A DNA stretch of 11,667 bases from an uncultured Clostridia bacterium (GTDB lineage: Bacteria; Bacillota; Clostridia; Oscillospirales; Oscillospiraceae), in contig CALCRH010000163.1 in NCBI GenBank assembly GCA_937894515.1, forward strand, positions 1 through 11,667, written 5' to 3'. Shown one piece after another: positions 11,627-11,667 of this stretch. Positions within the stretch are counted from its first letter, which is position 1. Each line of letters begins with the position of its first letter. Under the pieces are notes generated by a model, which saw only the letters and a program-made list of their open reading frames with translations, was not told where the DNA came from and made no database searches. The position numbers and the translations under genes were made by a program.

Positions 11627-11667
11627 ATGGAAGAAAGAAAAGGCTTTGGATCCAATTTTGGATTCCT
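11627..11667 (+). CDS. Probable sodium-dependent (NSS/SNF family) transporter, N-terminal fragment
   Basis: Only 13 codons are present, reading MEERKGFGSNFGF, before the window ends. AAGGAG lies 8 nt upstream and a promoter with a 17-bp spacer is at 11545-11573, so a real gene starts here. The opening (basic/acidic start, then GFGSNFGF) is how many bacterial sodium:neurotransmitter-symporter proteins begin, just before their first membrane helix (AAAGSAVGLGNIWRFPY-like). The family call rests on these few residues and is therefore tentative. Confidence 0.6.
   Translation, partial: MEERKGFGSNFGF

Noticed and set aside
11502..11667. Open frame from ATG at 11502 to the right edge (begins MATRKDSVKKCC)
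   Set aside because: It has no ribosome binding site, covers the predicted promoter at 11545-11573 and conflicts with the better-supported start at 11627.

Overview
The window looks like chromosomal DNA from a Gram-positive anaerobe of the Clostridia, probably a gut member of the Oscillospirales. This is an inference from the gene set and style: ribosomal protein L21, the Prp protease and an L27 with a cleavable N-terminal extension; TmcAL; LuxS with an MTA/SAH nucleosidase; strong AGGAGG-type ribosome binding sites; canonical 17-bp-spacer promoters; and many intergenic inverted repeats bounded by GTAGGGG and CCCCTAC. No phage, CRISPR, rRNA or tRNA was found.

Layout. Bases 75-4174 are all on the minus strand. 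Read in transcription order they are: a small membrane protein (DUF6442-like) with an XRE regulator (4174-3637); rplU-prp-rpmA (3341-2372); obgE (2034-754); and two small uncharacterised genes (701-75). The mtnN-luxS pair (5517-4383, minus) is divergent from tmcAL and a zinc-ribbon gene (5631-7106, plus). glnA (8778-7348) and a pyridoxamine-phosphate-oxidase-like flavoprotein (9396-8917) follow on the minus strand. The right end holds a two-component system on the plus strand, a short KdpD-like histidine kinase and an OmpR/KdpE-like response regulator (9577-11395). The first 13 codons of what is probably a sodium:neurotransmitter-symporter-family transporter run off the edge at 11667.

How the genes work together. 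MtnN and LuxS are consecutive steps of S-adenosylhomocysteine detoxification and AI-2 production, and are translationally coupled. L21, Prp and L27 form a ribosome-assembly operon in which Prp should trim L27. Obg, usually co-transcribed with L27, is here cut off by a 16-bp perfect terminator hairpin and has its own promoter. The XRE gene and its membrane partner share a promoter covered by three GCCAAGTTT repeats, a likely autoregulatory operator.

The non-coding sequence is the most unusual part. Intergenic gaps hold a modular repeat: two adjacent hairpins enclosed by TGTAG/CTACA ends. The hairpin sequences differ between copies but stay paired. A separate 23-bp palindromic linker occurs at a fixed 10-nt distance from the CCCCTACA boundary. 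A second oddity is the obgE terminator, whose 3' arm is the ribosome binding site of the next gene.
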